From: Rhizophagus irregularis | Taxonomy: Eukaryota > Glomeromycota > Glomeromycetes > Glomerales > Glomeraceae | DNA length: 64,000 bases | Assembly (NCBI RefSeq): GCF_026210795.1 | Contig: NC_089437.1 | Span: 1,860,001-1,924,000, forward strand | Reading direction: 5' to 3' | In this document: positions 11,662 to 24,375 of the stretch, in pieces | How positions within the stretch are numbered: the first letter of the stretch is position 1 | Layout of the letters: each line of letters opens with the position of its first letter | Program-made: the position numbers and the translations under genes | Notes under the pieces: generated by a model | What the model saw: only the letters and a program-made list of their open reading frames with translations | Told to the model about the DNA's origin: nothing | Database searches by the model: none

Positions 11662-14600
11662 TCAATCCCATCTTGATTTTTTTACAGTTTCACGATAATG
11701 TTCTTCATCTCTATCTGCACTAAATTGTTCTCTTTCCCGTTTTTTACCAGATGAAGGATTTGATGGAGATGATATTTCATTTCTTTGACTACTATGATTA
11801 TCATTGGTTGAATCTGTGTTCTGTGGTGAATTTTGATCTGCAGATTGTAACGGATTTTCAGGAGAATATTTCTGATCCGCCAAATTCTGCCCTTTTTCCG
11901 ACCAATTTCGAGAAGGTGAATAAGGGCGTCTCACAGGCGAAGCTGAACCTTCCCATGATGCATCGGAAAATTTTCTTGATTCTGACGAACGACGTGAACT
12001 ATCATCTAAATCATAACCATCCCGATCCCGATCTCTTCTATTGCGATGTCCTGGACTTTCAAATAATGGTCCTATTTTCTTATTGGCTGATCCGCTCGAA
12101 AATCCTTCCCCAATAACTATATCAGGTTCTTCAACGACAACTCCACCTACCACAGGTCTACCTCCTGTACCACCACATTTGCTTGTGATCAACCACTTCC
12201 TATCCGTTTCTGTTAGTCTACTAAGTGGAATTGAAGATTCTCCTGACGGAAAATCAAAACAATCTTTTGGTCCGAATCCTACACCCCATCGTACCTAAAA
12301 AAAAAGAAAAATTAACGTTAATAAAATATGAATAAAATCAATTTATTAGATAACAATTGAGATTAGGTTTATGATAATTTTGATAAACCTTTAAGGAGGA
12401 TCTCACTTTCATCCGAACACCTCGAAGTGCTCTTGCAGCAGCTGCCCGTGTATCCATCTTCACGAATCCATGATTTTTATCGTAGTTGAGCTATTTATTA
12501 AAAAAAAAAGTATGAAGCATTCATTTATAATGTTCATAATGTAATTTATTTAAATAAAAAAAAATATTTTCCAGTTTAGACAATTCATACCGTAACAGTT
12601 GATACTGGTCCATGTTTAGCAAATATATCTTCGATATACTGTTTAGTCATATGTTCCATAACACTTCCAACATAAAGCGTTCGACTCAATACTATAAAAA
12701 AAGTTATTTCGTTCAAAAAAATAAATTATTGGACTTTAATAAAAGTGTCACAACAAACAAATTATTATTTCTTGTCTATTGTACCTTTAATTACATCTCT
12801 TCCAACGTTTTGGTCTTCATATACAACGCAGACATCCACACCATGTTGTTGTGATTGTTGAGGTTGTGTTTGTACAGTTTGATTTGGAAGAATTTGTTGT
12901 TGATTTGGACCAGTTTGTCCCTGTGGTTGAGTAATATGGTGCCCAGGTGGAGGTAATTGATGCCCCGGAGGTGGTAAAGGCTGTCCAGATTGTGATCCTG
13001 GTATAACTGGTTGACCTTGTTGCGGCATCGGGTGACCTATTGGTGGTTGATTTTGGAGACCTGGGGGAGGTTGTGCTGGGTGACCAGGAGGTGGCACGTG
13101 ATGTCCCGGAGGAGGTAATGGCTGCCCTGGCGGTGGTACTTGGTGTCCTGGAGGTTGGGCCGGAAAACCTGGAGGTGGTGGATTACTTTGGAAAGGAGGT
13201 TGTTGTTGACCGGAAGCCTGATTCATAGGAATTTGATATTGTGATCCATTCGATTGCGGCGGTGGTGGACCGTTAGGATTCCATTGTTGAGGTGGAGGAA
13301 TATTTTGATTTGTCCATGGAGGAATTGGAAATGGTGGAGGTTGAGGCTGATAATGTTCTGGAGGTGGTGGCATACTACCGGGAGGGATTTGCTGTGGTTG
13401 ACCGGGAGCAGCCCAATTTTGTGGTGGCGGTTGATATTGAAAAGATGGTACTGAAGGCATGCTCGTATTTGGTACCACTGAAGGCTGCTGAATTTGTTGT
13501 GGTTGACCGGGCGGGATTTGTGGTTGTGCTACAGAAATTGGTGGTATATTTTGCGATGGTGCAAATAATTGATTTGCCATCAAATTGAATTGATCCTGAT
13601 TAAATTGTGCGGTTGAAGCCGCGCTTGTTGCCGCTTGAGCTCTAAAATAAACCCGTAAAAACAATAAATAATAAAGAATAAAAAAGATGTTGGTATTTAA
13701 TATAAATTCTTATTATCATATTTAATAAAGGGTAAATGATGCTATATAGTTTTTATTGTTCATCGCTCGAACCAGGAAAAAAATCAGGATCACGTGCAAC
13801 TTAAAAGAGAGCTGGTTTTGAAGGACCTTTTTTTTTTTAAGAATTTAATCGTATTTATGAATTATAAAGTAGAATACTCAAATTAACTCTGTATAAGAAT
13901 TGATAAATGTTTATTAACGATTAATTTTTTTTTTTAAAAAAAAAGAAAAATTTACTGGAGAGAGTTCGTGTATATATTATTGATGCAGGCATTTTAATGT
14001 TTTGATTTTTTTTCTTTTTTTCTTTTTTCTTTTTGGAAAGAAACTTTCTTGTATTAACATAAAAAAGTTGCAAATTATATACAAGTGAAGGGTAAAAAGA
14101 TGTCAAGGGAAATTAAATAAAAAAGAAGTCTCGAAAAAAAACTCAAATGTTAATTAACCAACGAGCAATCAAAAACCATATAACATCATTTAAATATTTC
14201 AATAATTTACTTACGCGTTAACAGATAGAGCATTATTAATCAACGATTTCTCTGCATTATTTTTATCACTATTTTGATCATCCGCTTCATCCATATCTCC
14301 ATAATCGAATTCAAGAGGATCATGCGATGTTGAACTATTTCCTTTCAAATTAACATTTGGATTATATGGCTGCATATAACCATTGTTCATTGTAGGTTGA
14401 TGATTTAATGTACTTGTGGGTGGCAAATTAACATTATTATTATAAGGAATTGTTGTATTTGGTTGCATAGGGGCAGAATTTATCGCCTGAGAAGATAAAA
14501 ATGATGGAATATTTAAAGTTCCTTGCGTAAGGTTATTTAAAGTAGCCAATAACGCTGAAGAATCAAGTGTCGCCGGATTTAAAGTTGTTTGATCTAAAGG

Positions 14601-15974
14601 GTTGTCTAAAAAAAAAAAATTAAAATTAAAGATTTTTCATTTCTTTTGATGGATCAATATTATAATTTATAATACACATACATGGCGTGTGATGATCGCC
14701 TCCATTCGCATCATTCGTCATTGTTCTTTGTTGAAAATGGGCCTCTTTTATTTTTTGTAACACTTCTCTACTATAAATACCACCATCTTTGCTAATCCAT
14801 ATATCTAGAACACGTTTCACTTTATCCTGTATTTTATTATATTATACGAGTTAATATCATGATCATGGCCAACGCGATAACATTTATAATTATCAACATT
14901 GATTAATGAAATATAATGTTTTTTTTTATTCTCAAGAAGAAACTGACAACGAAAGGAATCAAAACTTCAAATAATTCACGTAAATTGAGATTTCAGAACT
15001 CCCAATTAATAAAAGACATTAAAGAACTACGCGAACTATTCAAGATCTGCATTTTGTTTCTTTTCGTGCTATTTAATGAAAAAAGAAAGAAAATTAAAAT
15101 AACATCTTCACGTGATTCATACCTTATCATATTCTGGACATTGCATTATGTTTGAAAACATTTCTTCCAATACTTTTTCGAATCTCTCTAGATATTCAGC
15201 GCCCGACCAACCAGAAGAATTAATATCATCTTTTTCTGCTACTGCAGTTTTTTGTCTTGCTGCCGCCTGTGATATTGAATCTAGAACATATAATGCACCC
15301 AATTTGTAATCGACCGAGCATCTCTGAATGAATTTCTGTACGCTGTATACAATATTTTTATATTGCTGAAAATGTTTCAGCGATATTTTGTTGTATCGGG
15401 TGCAGAGAATAAGGAAGACAGAAAGGACAAAATTTTAGGATTTATTTAGAGGTTTTTATGATGTTAGATGTTAATTAATGTATTTATGTTATTTTAATTT
15501 ATCTTCTTAGGTAACACAATATTATTACACTTGAGAGTTAAATTTATACTGAAGTTAAATGTATTTACGATCTTAGTGAGAATAATAATATATTTTTTAT
15601 TTCAAATAAAGAGTCAATAAACGACTCACTAAAACTCTTGCACCATAGAGTACAGGAGTTTTGATCTTTGAAAACTATTCGTGAATGTTTTTACAATCCG
15701 AACAAATGTTTTTTTTTTACTATATAATTATACTCTCATCTGTGGTTTTCTTTTACTTTACTTTGTTGTTAACTATAATAACTTTTTTCCCCTTGAGCTT
15801 TTTTTGAAAAAGTTATAAAAAACTCTCCCACCAACTGATAATATTTCTCACCTTTGGGCTAGTCATCGCTATTCTCGTTAGATCTTTAATTTTCGACGCA
15901 CTAATCCCAGGAGGTTTCCTCTCCAGGAGCTCATGTAACTTTCTTTCAAATTCTAAAACTTCTTTAGTTGTCAT
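11662..15974 (-). CDS. Seb1/Nrd1/SCAF-type CTD-interacting RNA-binding termination factor
   Basis: Eight exons in gene order: 15852-15974, 15123-15365, 14682-14826, 14215-14605, 12785-13641, 12591-12691, 12407-12490, 11662-12294 (858 aa, every junction in frame). N-terminal CID (about residues 5-150: FERKLHELLERKPPGIS, LDIWISKDGGIY) binds Ser-phosphorylated RNA polymerase II CTD. A linker with DPLEFDYGD is followed by about 285 residues rich in Pro, Gln and Gly (many PPPGH-type repeats). An RRM then follows with RNP2 LYVGSV and RNP1 KNHGFVKM. The block VRWGVGFGPKDCFDF ... GGTGGRP ... EEPDI is diagnostic of Nrd1/Seb1. The C-tail is SR/RD-like and ends KKSRWD. The family couples transcription termination, 3'-end processing and RNA surveillance in the nucleus. 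Two introns are long (13642-14214 and 15366-15851). Confidence 0.93.
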
Positions 15975-16710
15975 ATTTTTTTTTATATATAAAACTGGAT
16001 AAAGAAAAAAAAATTTTTATTTCAAAAAAGAAGCGTTTTTTTTTTAAGGTTTAAGAAGAATTTGTGAGGCTTTCTCACTTTATTTGTCCTAAAAATGACG
16101 AATCAGTTGACTAATCACACGAAATATGTGCTACCGAAAGTTACTATATAGTTTAGCGGTGGCAATCAATAAAGACAATCCAACTGCGACCTAAAGTATT
16201 ACAAATTTGAAGCGTCTCATGCTTTATTACGATTTTAGTTATTAAGTAATTATCAATCAGAAATCTCAAAATTAAAATATTGGAATATATCATGTGATTA
16301 TTAATTCTATTATTAAAATTATTTAGTAATAAAATAATCTAGTTAATTGAGATGGAGATTTGTATATAATATTGGTTTAAACCAATATGTTTTGGAAAAA
16401 TATTTACTAAGTAAATTCTTCTCTTTTATTATAAAGGCAGTGATATTTATTATATAATATCCATTTGTTATAAGTTTTAATCTCTCCACTTTTACATAAT
16501 ATATGTAATAGTTATTTCACAAGGAGTCATGAATATCAATGATTTTTATGGTGCACTGGTGACAAACTAATAAACATGAAATAAAAATAATTAATAGTCT
16601 CTGTAAAAAAAGTTAATCCATTTTTTATATTCTGTTTTTTCCTATAAAAGGCTCATATTTCTGGAATTAATAACCTTATATTACAGAATTTAGGCTGAAC
16701 TAAGCAAATA
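15975..16710. other. Intergenic, promoter side of the Seb1/Nrd1-like gene
   Basis: No gene seen. AT-rich. A perfect 20-bp palindrome centred on GGTTTAAACC lies at about 16370-16389. It marks the start of the transposon-rich island. Confidence 0.5.
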
Positions 16711-16915
16711 GTTTGTTTAACATAACCCTTCCCTCTTTTTTATCTTCAAAATAATTCTTGAACAACACCTATTGATAAATTTAATTGGATAAAATTATAA
16801 AAAATCATATAACTGTTCAAAAGTTATCATATTATTATATTTCAGCCAATCAAAAATCTTTGTTTAAGCTATCCTTCCCTCATTTTTTTAACTTTACATA
16901 TTATGTTAAACAAAC
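16711..16915. repeat. Small TIR element (MITE-like), ends GTTTGTTTAACATA
   Basis: The 14-bp GTTTGTTTAACATA at the left end is matched by its reverse complement at 16902-16915, giving a 205-bp unit with no ORF. The same terminal motif (TATGTTAAACAAAC) recurs near 40898-40911 as a fragment. No clear target duplication found. Confidence 0.55.
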
Positions 16916-17410
16916 TTTTTGATTGGTTTGGTCTTATCAAATCATTTACATTTTTCATAAATAAATTTATAAAAGGCTTATTTTTACAGAATTTTTACAG
17001 AATTTTTATAGAAATAACAGATAAAATTTTTTATAAAAAGTATATTTCATAGAATTAAAACAGTTGTTGTTGCAAATAAAAATAGAATTTATTATTAAAT
17101 TTTTATTTAAATTAATGAATAAAGATACAATATAAATATTAAAGTTTTATTTTTATATATAAGTTATTTCATTTTAAAAAGTAGTCAAATAATTTTGAAC
17201 ATCATCAGGATTTTATGATTCTGCTTCCTAATATAATTATTTTAACTTCTACTGGCTCTTCAAATGATAATAATGAAATTTTTCATGCAGATGTCAGTAA
17301 AATGGGTGAATACCTGATCTCTATTACGCTAGTGCATATAGTAAGCATATAGATTTAATAACTTGATAATAAAATTCTTAACGCAAAAATTATAAATATT
17401 ACTATAAAAA
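16916..17410. other. AT-rich gene-free stretch
   Basis: No ORF or recognisable element. Short direct repeats of CAGAATTTTTA near 16988-17012. Confidence 0.4.
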
Positions 17411-17592
17411 ATTAGCCTATTTTTACCTTACTTTTTTTTAAATTCTATTGGTTAATTAATTAAAAAGGAAAAAAAATCATAACAATATAACATAAAATTT
17501 CCTTTTATAGTAGAATTTGCAAAAAATTTTATATATGATTTTTATCTTAGGCCTAAAGGTGACCTATCTTATAAATAAGTGAGGTTCTACAC
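17411..17592. mobile_element. MITE family A, left-truncated copy
   Basis: Carries the family A core (TTCTATTGGTTAATTAATTA, CATAAAATTTCCTTTTATAG) and the right end with GGTGACCTATCTTATAA. The left TIR is eroded. Intact relatives are at 27647, 29828 and 33329. Confidence 0.8.
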
Positions 17593-19119
17593 TATCTGTA
17601 AATAGTTTGTATTGAAATGTATTTCCTTAATTATACAAATTAAAAATGATCTGAAATGGTAAATATAATTCTAGAATTAATACCTATTTTTTTAAATAAC
17701 ATTATTAGAATCCATCTAATATTTCATTTTTTATAATTATAGAAGTTAATAATTCTTGACTTGAAATAATTATTAATGAAGATTAAATAAAAAATTAATA
17801 TATTATAACGAAATGCAAGAATTAGTTTGAAAAAATTAACAGTTAATTAAATAAAAGTAAATATTAATATTAATATTTGTATTATTATAGTTTTTTTAAT
17901 TCTTAATAATTATTGTTAATTTCAAATCATTTAGTTCTTTTGAATAATTTATTTGATTATTAAACAGATTTAGTGTTTCTCACAAGTCAAGTCAAGTCAA
18001 GTTTTGAATTAATTTTTTATATGATAAATTTGTCCTATACTAATTTTTATAATACTTTAACTAAATTTAAATTAGTAATTATTGTTATAAAAAAATTATA
18101 TAAATTTTGAATAGAGAGAAACAGTAATACTAAAAAAATTTATTTGAAAAAAAAAGTATCTATATAACTATATAATTTGTATTTATTATCAAATTTCTTG
18201 TTTTTCATCAATATTAAATATTTAGAGATTTGGTATATTTATTTTACATCATTTTTTAGTTTAAAAACTTTGAAATAAAATTTTTAGAAGAAAAAATTTA
18301 TTTTTGTAAATAAAAGTATAACAAATATATTAATTTGTATAGTAATAATCTATAATAATGTAAATAATTTGAATAATTTTATTAAATATAAGTGTGTATT
18401 AAAAATTACTATTTATACATTAAAGTATTTTATATACTAATATACTGTATATTAAAAAATTATCATTAAATAAAAGTAATAATAAATAGTTATTAAATAA
18501 AAGATTATATCAATTATAAAACCAAATAATTATTAGTTTTATGTAATCACTGCAGAAAACTACCTTACAATCAACCAGAATATCATCATAACACTATAGA
18601 TAATTATAATGCAACTAGTATAGGTAATAACTTATAAAGATCATGAAAGCCTTCATGCAAAAATAAATCACAGTTAAATTACAAAGATTATAAAAGCAAT
18701 AAAACTTAAAAAGACTGCTACCAATTTATACCTTCATTAGTCACATTCTAATTATATGACTAGAATAAGTAGATGAAAATATAAGTAAATGAAAATATAG
18801 GTGAAAATATAATTTAGGATAAGTAAATAAAAACTCAATTTGCAGTCTTTAATCTGCAGTTTTAAAGACTGCAAATTGAGTTTTTATCTACTAATATTAA
18901 GTAATATTTTATTATAACTATAAAAAAAAAGAAAAATAAAATGTGAAGTAACATTTCATTATAATTTCATTTTTTTTCACATTTTGTTATATAATAATTA
19001 ATAAAAAAAACTTTTTTAAAAATTAAAAATAAAAGAATATTTACATATTTCAGAAACTAGAATAGTAAGACATATTATATAAAAAAAAAGAAATATCAGT
19101 AAATATTTCATTGTATAAT
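17593..19119. other. AT-rich gene-free stretch left of the MULE
   Basis: No coding sequence. Extremely AT-rich. Contains the 26-bp-arm hairpin at 18827-18887 and otherwise nothing I can name. Confidence 0.5.
18827..18887. repeat. Perfect 26-bp inverted repeat with 9-nt loop
   Basis: Arms 18827-18852 and 18862-18887 are exact reverse complements (core CTCAATTTGCAGTCTTTAA), separated by TCTGCAGTT. It could be a terminator-like or fold-back remnant. No adjacent gene uses it. Confidence 0.95.
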
Positions 19120-19399
19120 TATTAAAAAGGGTTTTGTTTTTTATCGCACCCGCGACATGTCGTATGGTCAGCGCCGCAGAATATTATTGGTGCAAATTTT
19201 GTGTCCTGATTTTGTGGCGCGGAAAATTTGCGAAATGTAACGCAAATTTATCCATCTTTTTTTATCCAATAACAGGTGATCGAAGAAAAAAAATTTTTTT
19301 TTTTTTTTTTTTTGATTTCGTACTGATCAGTTTCGTTCCGTCTTGACCTCAAAAACAAAAACGTAAATTTTCATTTTTGTTTTTTTTTTGTTTTGGTTT

Positions 19400-20215
19400 T
19401 TCTTTTGATTTAGGAACGTCAGCTTACGTTCCTTGCCTTCACAGGACGGCCTTCTTGAATGTAGACTTCGGGTTGAACGCGAAATTGTGATAGGAGCTTT
19501 CCTTTGCTTTTTTTTCCCTTTGATTTAGGAACGAATACTCATGTTCCTTTCTTTTTTTTTAGGGACGAACCTTGAATATTTTATCAACTTGGTTTGGACT
19601 TCAAAATCGAAAAAAAAGGTAAAGTTTTCAGTTTTGTTAAGAACTTTGATTTAGAAACGCTACTCACGTTCCTTTTTTCTTCTTTTCTAGAGACGAACCT
19701 TGGATATTATATCGATCTCAGATATTATATCGGCCTGGGCTTCAAAACAAGAAAGAAGTAAGAAGTAAGTTCTTGTTTTGTTTTTTTTTCTTTTTAATTT
19801 AGGAACGCTACTCACGTTCCTTTTTTTCTTCTTTTCTAGATACGGACCTTGGATATTATATCGGCCTGGACTTCAAACAAGAAAGAAGTAAGTTCTTGTT
19901 TGTTTTTTCTTCGTTTTAATTTAAGAACGCTACTCACGTTCCTTTTTTTCTTCTTTTTTTTAGTTTTTTTTAGGATGGACTTCTCAGAATGTAGACAATG
20001 GCTCGGACTTCGAAATTGTAAGTAGGAATATTTGATTTTTTTTTCCCTTGATTTACGAATGATATTCATGTTCTTTTTCTTTCTTCTTTATAGAAATGGA
20101 CCTCGGACATTGTAGATTATTCTTGGGTTTCAAATCGTAAGTGGGACAGTGTTTTTTTTTCAATTGAGGAATGCTTTAACGTTCTTTTTCTTCTTCTTTT
20201 ATAGGGATAGACCCT
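19400..20215 (+). repeat. Micro-exon/intron tandem array 1, left TIR copy
   Basis: Units of about 113-150 bp, read on the plus strand (inward from the left end). The inverted repeat AGGAACG...CGTTCCT encloses CTACTCA, so CTCAC can act as a branchpoint. It is followed by a pyrimidine tract, TTTCTAG, an exon-like segment of about 48 nt (core GACCTTGGATATTATATCGG), then GTAAGT. Hairpins lie near 19411, 19527, 19651, 19800, 19924, 20053 and 20166, the last two decayed. No open frame runs through the exon-like parts. Confidence 0.8.
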
Positions 20216-20551
20216 AGGTGTTAATTTCCTTCCTAAATTGAATGTGTGAATAATTATGATGTATATGTCTGCATTTCGAATTCTAAAATCTGGAATCATG
20301 TAAAAAATTAAAAATACACTTTTCATTTACGCTTTATATTGACGTATCTCATTATTGAAATCGTAAACTAACTTCTAAAGAATAGTTTAATAAAGGTCCT
20401 ATTGTAATGTATGTTACAAGTATGTAGATAAAATTACCAAAATTAAAAAGAATTTCTTTGTTGATTTCACTATCTTTATTTTGGTTTTATAATTATAATG
20501 TTTATTATAGATCATTGTTTCTTTAAACATTAATTAAAGTCAATATAATGA

Positions 20552-23059
20552 TTATTTCCTGCTACAATTTCGTTTATTATGACCCATACTACCACATTGA
20601 CTACATTTGTATTGTTTACTAATTACCGATGATGAATTTTTTTCATGACTTGCTTTAATTCTTTTTGTACCTTTAGGACATCCTTTAGATTTCGTTTGTT
20701 TATTTGGATTGTTGAGAATAAAAGAATGATTTTCATGATTTTCTTTGTTGTCATCAAATTCATCATCCAATTCATCATCCAATTTTTCACCATCCAATTC
20801 ATTATCATCATCCAATTCACTATCACCACCTACATTTTCATTTTGCTCTTCATCTTTTAAATAATCCTCTAAAATAGATATTATACGCATATCTTTTTTT
20901 TTTAGTGCTTTTATGGTAGCTTTATGTGTTAAACCAGTAATTTTACCATATAATTGTATATCAGTAAGACGTTCATGCAGAGTGATAGAATTTTGCGATA
21001 TTTGATGAATTACAGTTAAAAATGGAACATTGTGTTGTGGAATAATAGGTGGAGTATCAGATTCAAATTTACTAGCAACCAGAAATGGTTCTTTATTGGC
21101 ATCCTTATTTCTATAATACCATCTTGAAGGAATAAGTTTTAAGTGAAATTTGGCTGTAGGACTACAAAGCATTATTTGAAAATAATGTCTGCAAATGATT
21201 CCCTTATTAATAAGAGATAAACAAGAACAATAATGTGATCCATTTGTTAATAAAATAACAAAATGTTTCTCAACAAGTTTGTTTTCAACAGCTACAGTCC
21301 ACATAGACATAATTTGATTTTTATTAACATCAGAAATCATACAAGATGCAGTAATTTGACGAGCATCAGGTATATCTTCTAAATGTTGATTGGTAGGCAA
21401 TTGATACTAAAAAATACAATGTTAAGTTAAATGTAATTAAAAATGCATCTTACTATAATAAATGTACTATACCTCTTCAAATTCACTAATAACTTCTTGA
21501 TTGACTTGTAAAGCACTATAAAAAACACACTGCCTAATTTCATTTCTTTGAAGATCCAATATAGCAGGAGGCAAATATTCTTCAAGTTTCTTATCAATAG
21601 AAGTGAACATAAAGGATGGGATGGAAATCTGAGTAGATATACAAGGGATTGCAGCTTTCTATAGTATAAGCTGATGTTTTTTATCTTCAGATATTTGCCT
21701 TTTATCAATTACTTCAGCAAGTTCACACAAAGAAATATTTGAATTAAAAATATAATTTTTTATCCAAGCATTTATACTTTTGATGGGAGATGATGCATGA
21801 AGCCCTGCTGTAAATTTCCTACATGTCCAAGGGTGAGCCCATGCTTCTTTAGTATTATAAAGAGTATTAGTTAAATACTGCTTTGCTTCGGGATATTGAT
21901 TGATTAAAGTTTGCCATTTTGATTCAAAAATTGGTTTGTGCAATGTATTACGTGTTGCATAAAATTGTGTGGAAAATTCATAAAATCTTTTTCCAAGTAG
22001 TTTTTGAAGTTTTTTAATTAAATTTTGATTTATATGAAACGTACAATGCATTGGATATGTAGTATGAAATGTAGATCTGATTGCAGCATAAACAGCCGGA
22101 TCTGCATCTGTCATCATTACTTGTGGATGAATATTATTTGTTGCTAAATTAATTTGTTTAAATGCCCATTCATGTGATTCTTTTGTTTTATCAATTAATA
22201 AAACTTGAGCAACAAGTCTTATATTCCGATTTTCATCAAGAATCACAAATAAACTTAAAGCCATATCATACCTATTAGTTTTACAAGTTACATCCTGTAT
22301 TACAATATCAGAATACTGATACCAAAGCTCTATTTGTGATGGTGCCATCTAGAATAAATGGGTGAGAGTATTTTTATCATCAAATTTAATAGCTACTTTC
22401 CAAAGTGGATTATTCTGTGAAGATTCAAGCAATTTTGCATATAATTTAGCAGCATCATTGCTATCATTTCTACTAGTTTGAGGACGAAAATATTGGATGG
22501 CTTGATACAAGTCATTATTGTAAATTAATTGTCCTGAAAACTTTGCCTCAAGATATTGCCTTTGAGAAGTAGCTCCCATTTTACACTGAACAGTAAGAAA
22601 CTCAATTTCTTTCATAATCTCAGAAAGTATTTGCTTGTTATCTCCAAATTGAATAATATCAGGATTAAGATTATGTGAATGAGTATTATTAAATGTAGTA
22701 ATATAAACATGTTTAAAGGGATTATTAGAAAATGGTTCTAAAAGATTAATATGCCAAGTACAACCTATACGCTTTGTTTTTGTTTGTTTGCCATTAGATT
22801 TTGTATTGTAATCACCTTGATGTTCACATTGTATAGTGCGTTTACGTAAAGTTCTATCAGGGTTTCATTCAACACGATTATATATGATATTAAAGCCTTG
22901 TTGCTTCGCCCAACTCTCAATAATGTAGAAAGCTTGATCCCAGGAAGTAAATACTCTTCCTTTATACAAAAGTGTTTCGGTTGACTGGCTTGAATTGCTT
23001 TCATTTTGTGGTGAAGAATCTGTAGTGTCAAGAGAAGGTAATTCACTTTCGTGAGACAT
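20552..23059 (-). pseudogene. MULE transposase (FAR1-type, DDE, SWIM, CCHC knuckle), three premature stops
   Basis: One reading frame runs from ATG 23059 to the stop at 20552 with a 66-nt intron (21407-21472): 813 codons if stops are ignored. It is broken only by TGA at 22865-22867, TAG at 22349-22351 and TAG at 21659-21661. Order of domains: FAR1-like N-terminus (SWDQAFYIIESWAKQQGF ... GCTWHI ... HSHNL); MULE DDE core with D in VIQDVTCKTNRYD and D in MMTDADPAVYA; the third acidic position appears as Lys in SSPIKSINAWIK where relatives usually have Glu; SWIM finger CSCLSLINKGIICRH; acidic stretch; CCHC knuckle CSQCGSMGHNKRNC. Without these lesions it would cut and paste the surrounding element. 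The upstream TIR supplies its presumed leader. Confidence 0.9.
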
Positions 23060-23539
23060 AATATTTTATGTTTAAAGAAAAAAATTATTTACTTCGTGTT
23101 GCGCGATTAAATTATTAATAGTTATAACACAAAAATTTATTGGCAGTGATACAAAAATTTATTGGATTTGCGGTAATACAAAGAAAAATTTACATGTAGA
23201 TTGTCCTGCATTCTATTTAGAAATCTAGCAAAAGTGCAGACATTTTTACAAGTCACAATCAAAATCCGATATCATAAAAAGGTAACAAAAGAATGTTGGT
23301 AACATCCTAGATCAAAAATGCTAACGAAAACTCTACTTACAATTTGAAGTTCAAGGATGACATTTACCAACATCTTATGGCACCTCCTTCTTTTGAAGAA
23401 TGAAATAATATTGTCTCTTCTATACCTAATAACAAAGTTCAGGACAACAATAAATCCAATACGAAGTGCTTAAACATCTTAAAATATTCCAAATTGATAC
23501 AAATCTGCATTCAAGAAATCCAGTTTTAGAAAAAAAAGA

Positions 23540-24375
23540 AAAAAGTAAGCAGCGTCCCAAGTTAAAAGAAAACATCAAGATACGAATACCAAAACTACTT
23601 ACGATTTAAAAATGGACTCTACATATAACATCCAAGATCCCTCCCTATAATAAAAGAAAGAAACACGCTCTAAAAAAAGAAGAAAAAAAGAACGTGAGTA
23701 GCGTTCTTAAATTAAAACGAAGAAAAAACAAACAAGAACTTACTTCTTTCTTGTTTGAAGTCCAGGCCGATATAATATCCAAAGTCCGTATCTAGAAAAG
23801 AAGAAAAAAAGAACGTGAATAGCGTTCTTAAATTAAAATGAAGAAAAAACAACAAAGAACTTACTTCTTTTCTTGTTTAAAGTTCAGACCGATATAATAT
23901 CCAAGGTCGATATAATATCCAAGGTCTATCTCTAGAAAAGAAGAAAAAAAGGAACGTGAGTAGTGTTCCTAAATTAAAAAGAAAAAAAAACAAAACAAGA
24001 ACTTACTTCTTACTTCTTTCTTGTTTTGAAGCCCAGGCCGATATAATATCTGAGATCGATATAATATCCAAGGTCCGTTTCTAGAAAAGAAGAAAAAAGA
24101 AACGTGAGTAGCGTTCCTAAATCAAAGTTCTTAACAAAACCGAAAACTTTACCTTTTTTTTTCGATTTTGAAGTCCAAACCAAGTCGATAAAATATTCAA
24201 GGTTCATCCCTAAAAAAAAAGAAAGGAACATGAGTATTCGTTCCTAAATCAAAAGGAAAAAAAAAGCAAAGGAAACTCTTCCTACTCACAATTTTGAAGT
24301 CCAACCTGAAGTCTACATTCCAAGAAGTCCGTCCTAGAAAGAAGGAAGGAACGTAAGTGACGTTCCTAAATCAAA
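23540..24375 (-). repeat. Micro-exon/intron tandem array 1, right TIR copy (upstream of transposase)
   Basis: Inverted copy of the left array, reading on the minus strand toward the transposase start. Each unit shows GTAAGT-type donor, hairpin GAACG...CGTTC and TTTCTAG acceptor in the sense of the gene. Hairpins are at about 23690-23711, 23811-23831, 23952-23971, 24105-24120, 24226-24246 and 24345-24368. Further decayed units continue toward 23225. The placement makes it a candidate multi-intron 5' leader of the transposase mRNA. Confidence 0.8.

Noticed and set aside
13040-13588. Plus-strand ORFs opposite the Pro/Gln-rich exon
   Set aside because: They mirror the repetitive Pro/Gly codons of the Seb1/Nrd1-like gene; no independent splice or start context.
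19400-20215. CRISPR-like array of spaced palindromic repeats
   Set aside because: Eukaryotic transposon context, units are similar throughout including the 'spacers', and splice signals explain the conserved parts.
22349-22351. Treating the MULE transposase as several separate genes
   Set aside because: All pieces are in one continuous frame with domains in canonical order; the breaks are single stop codons.
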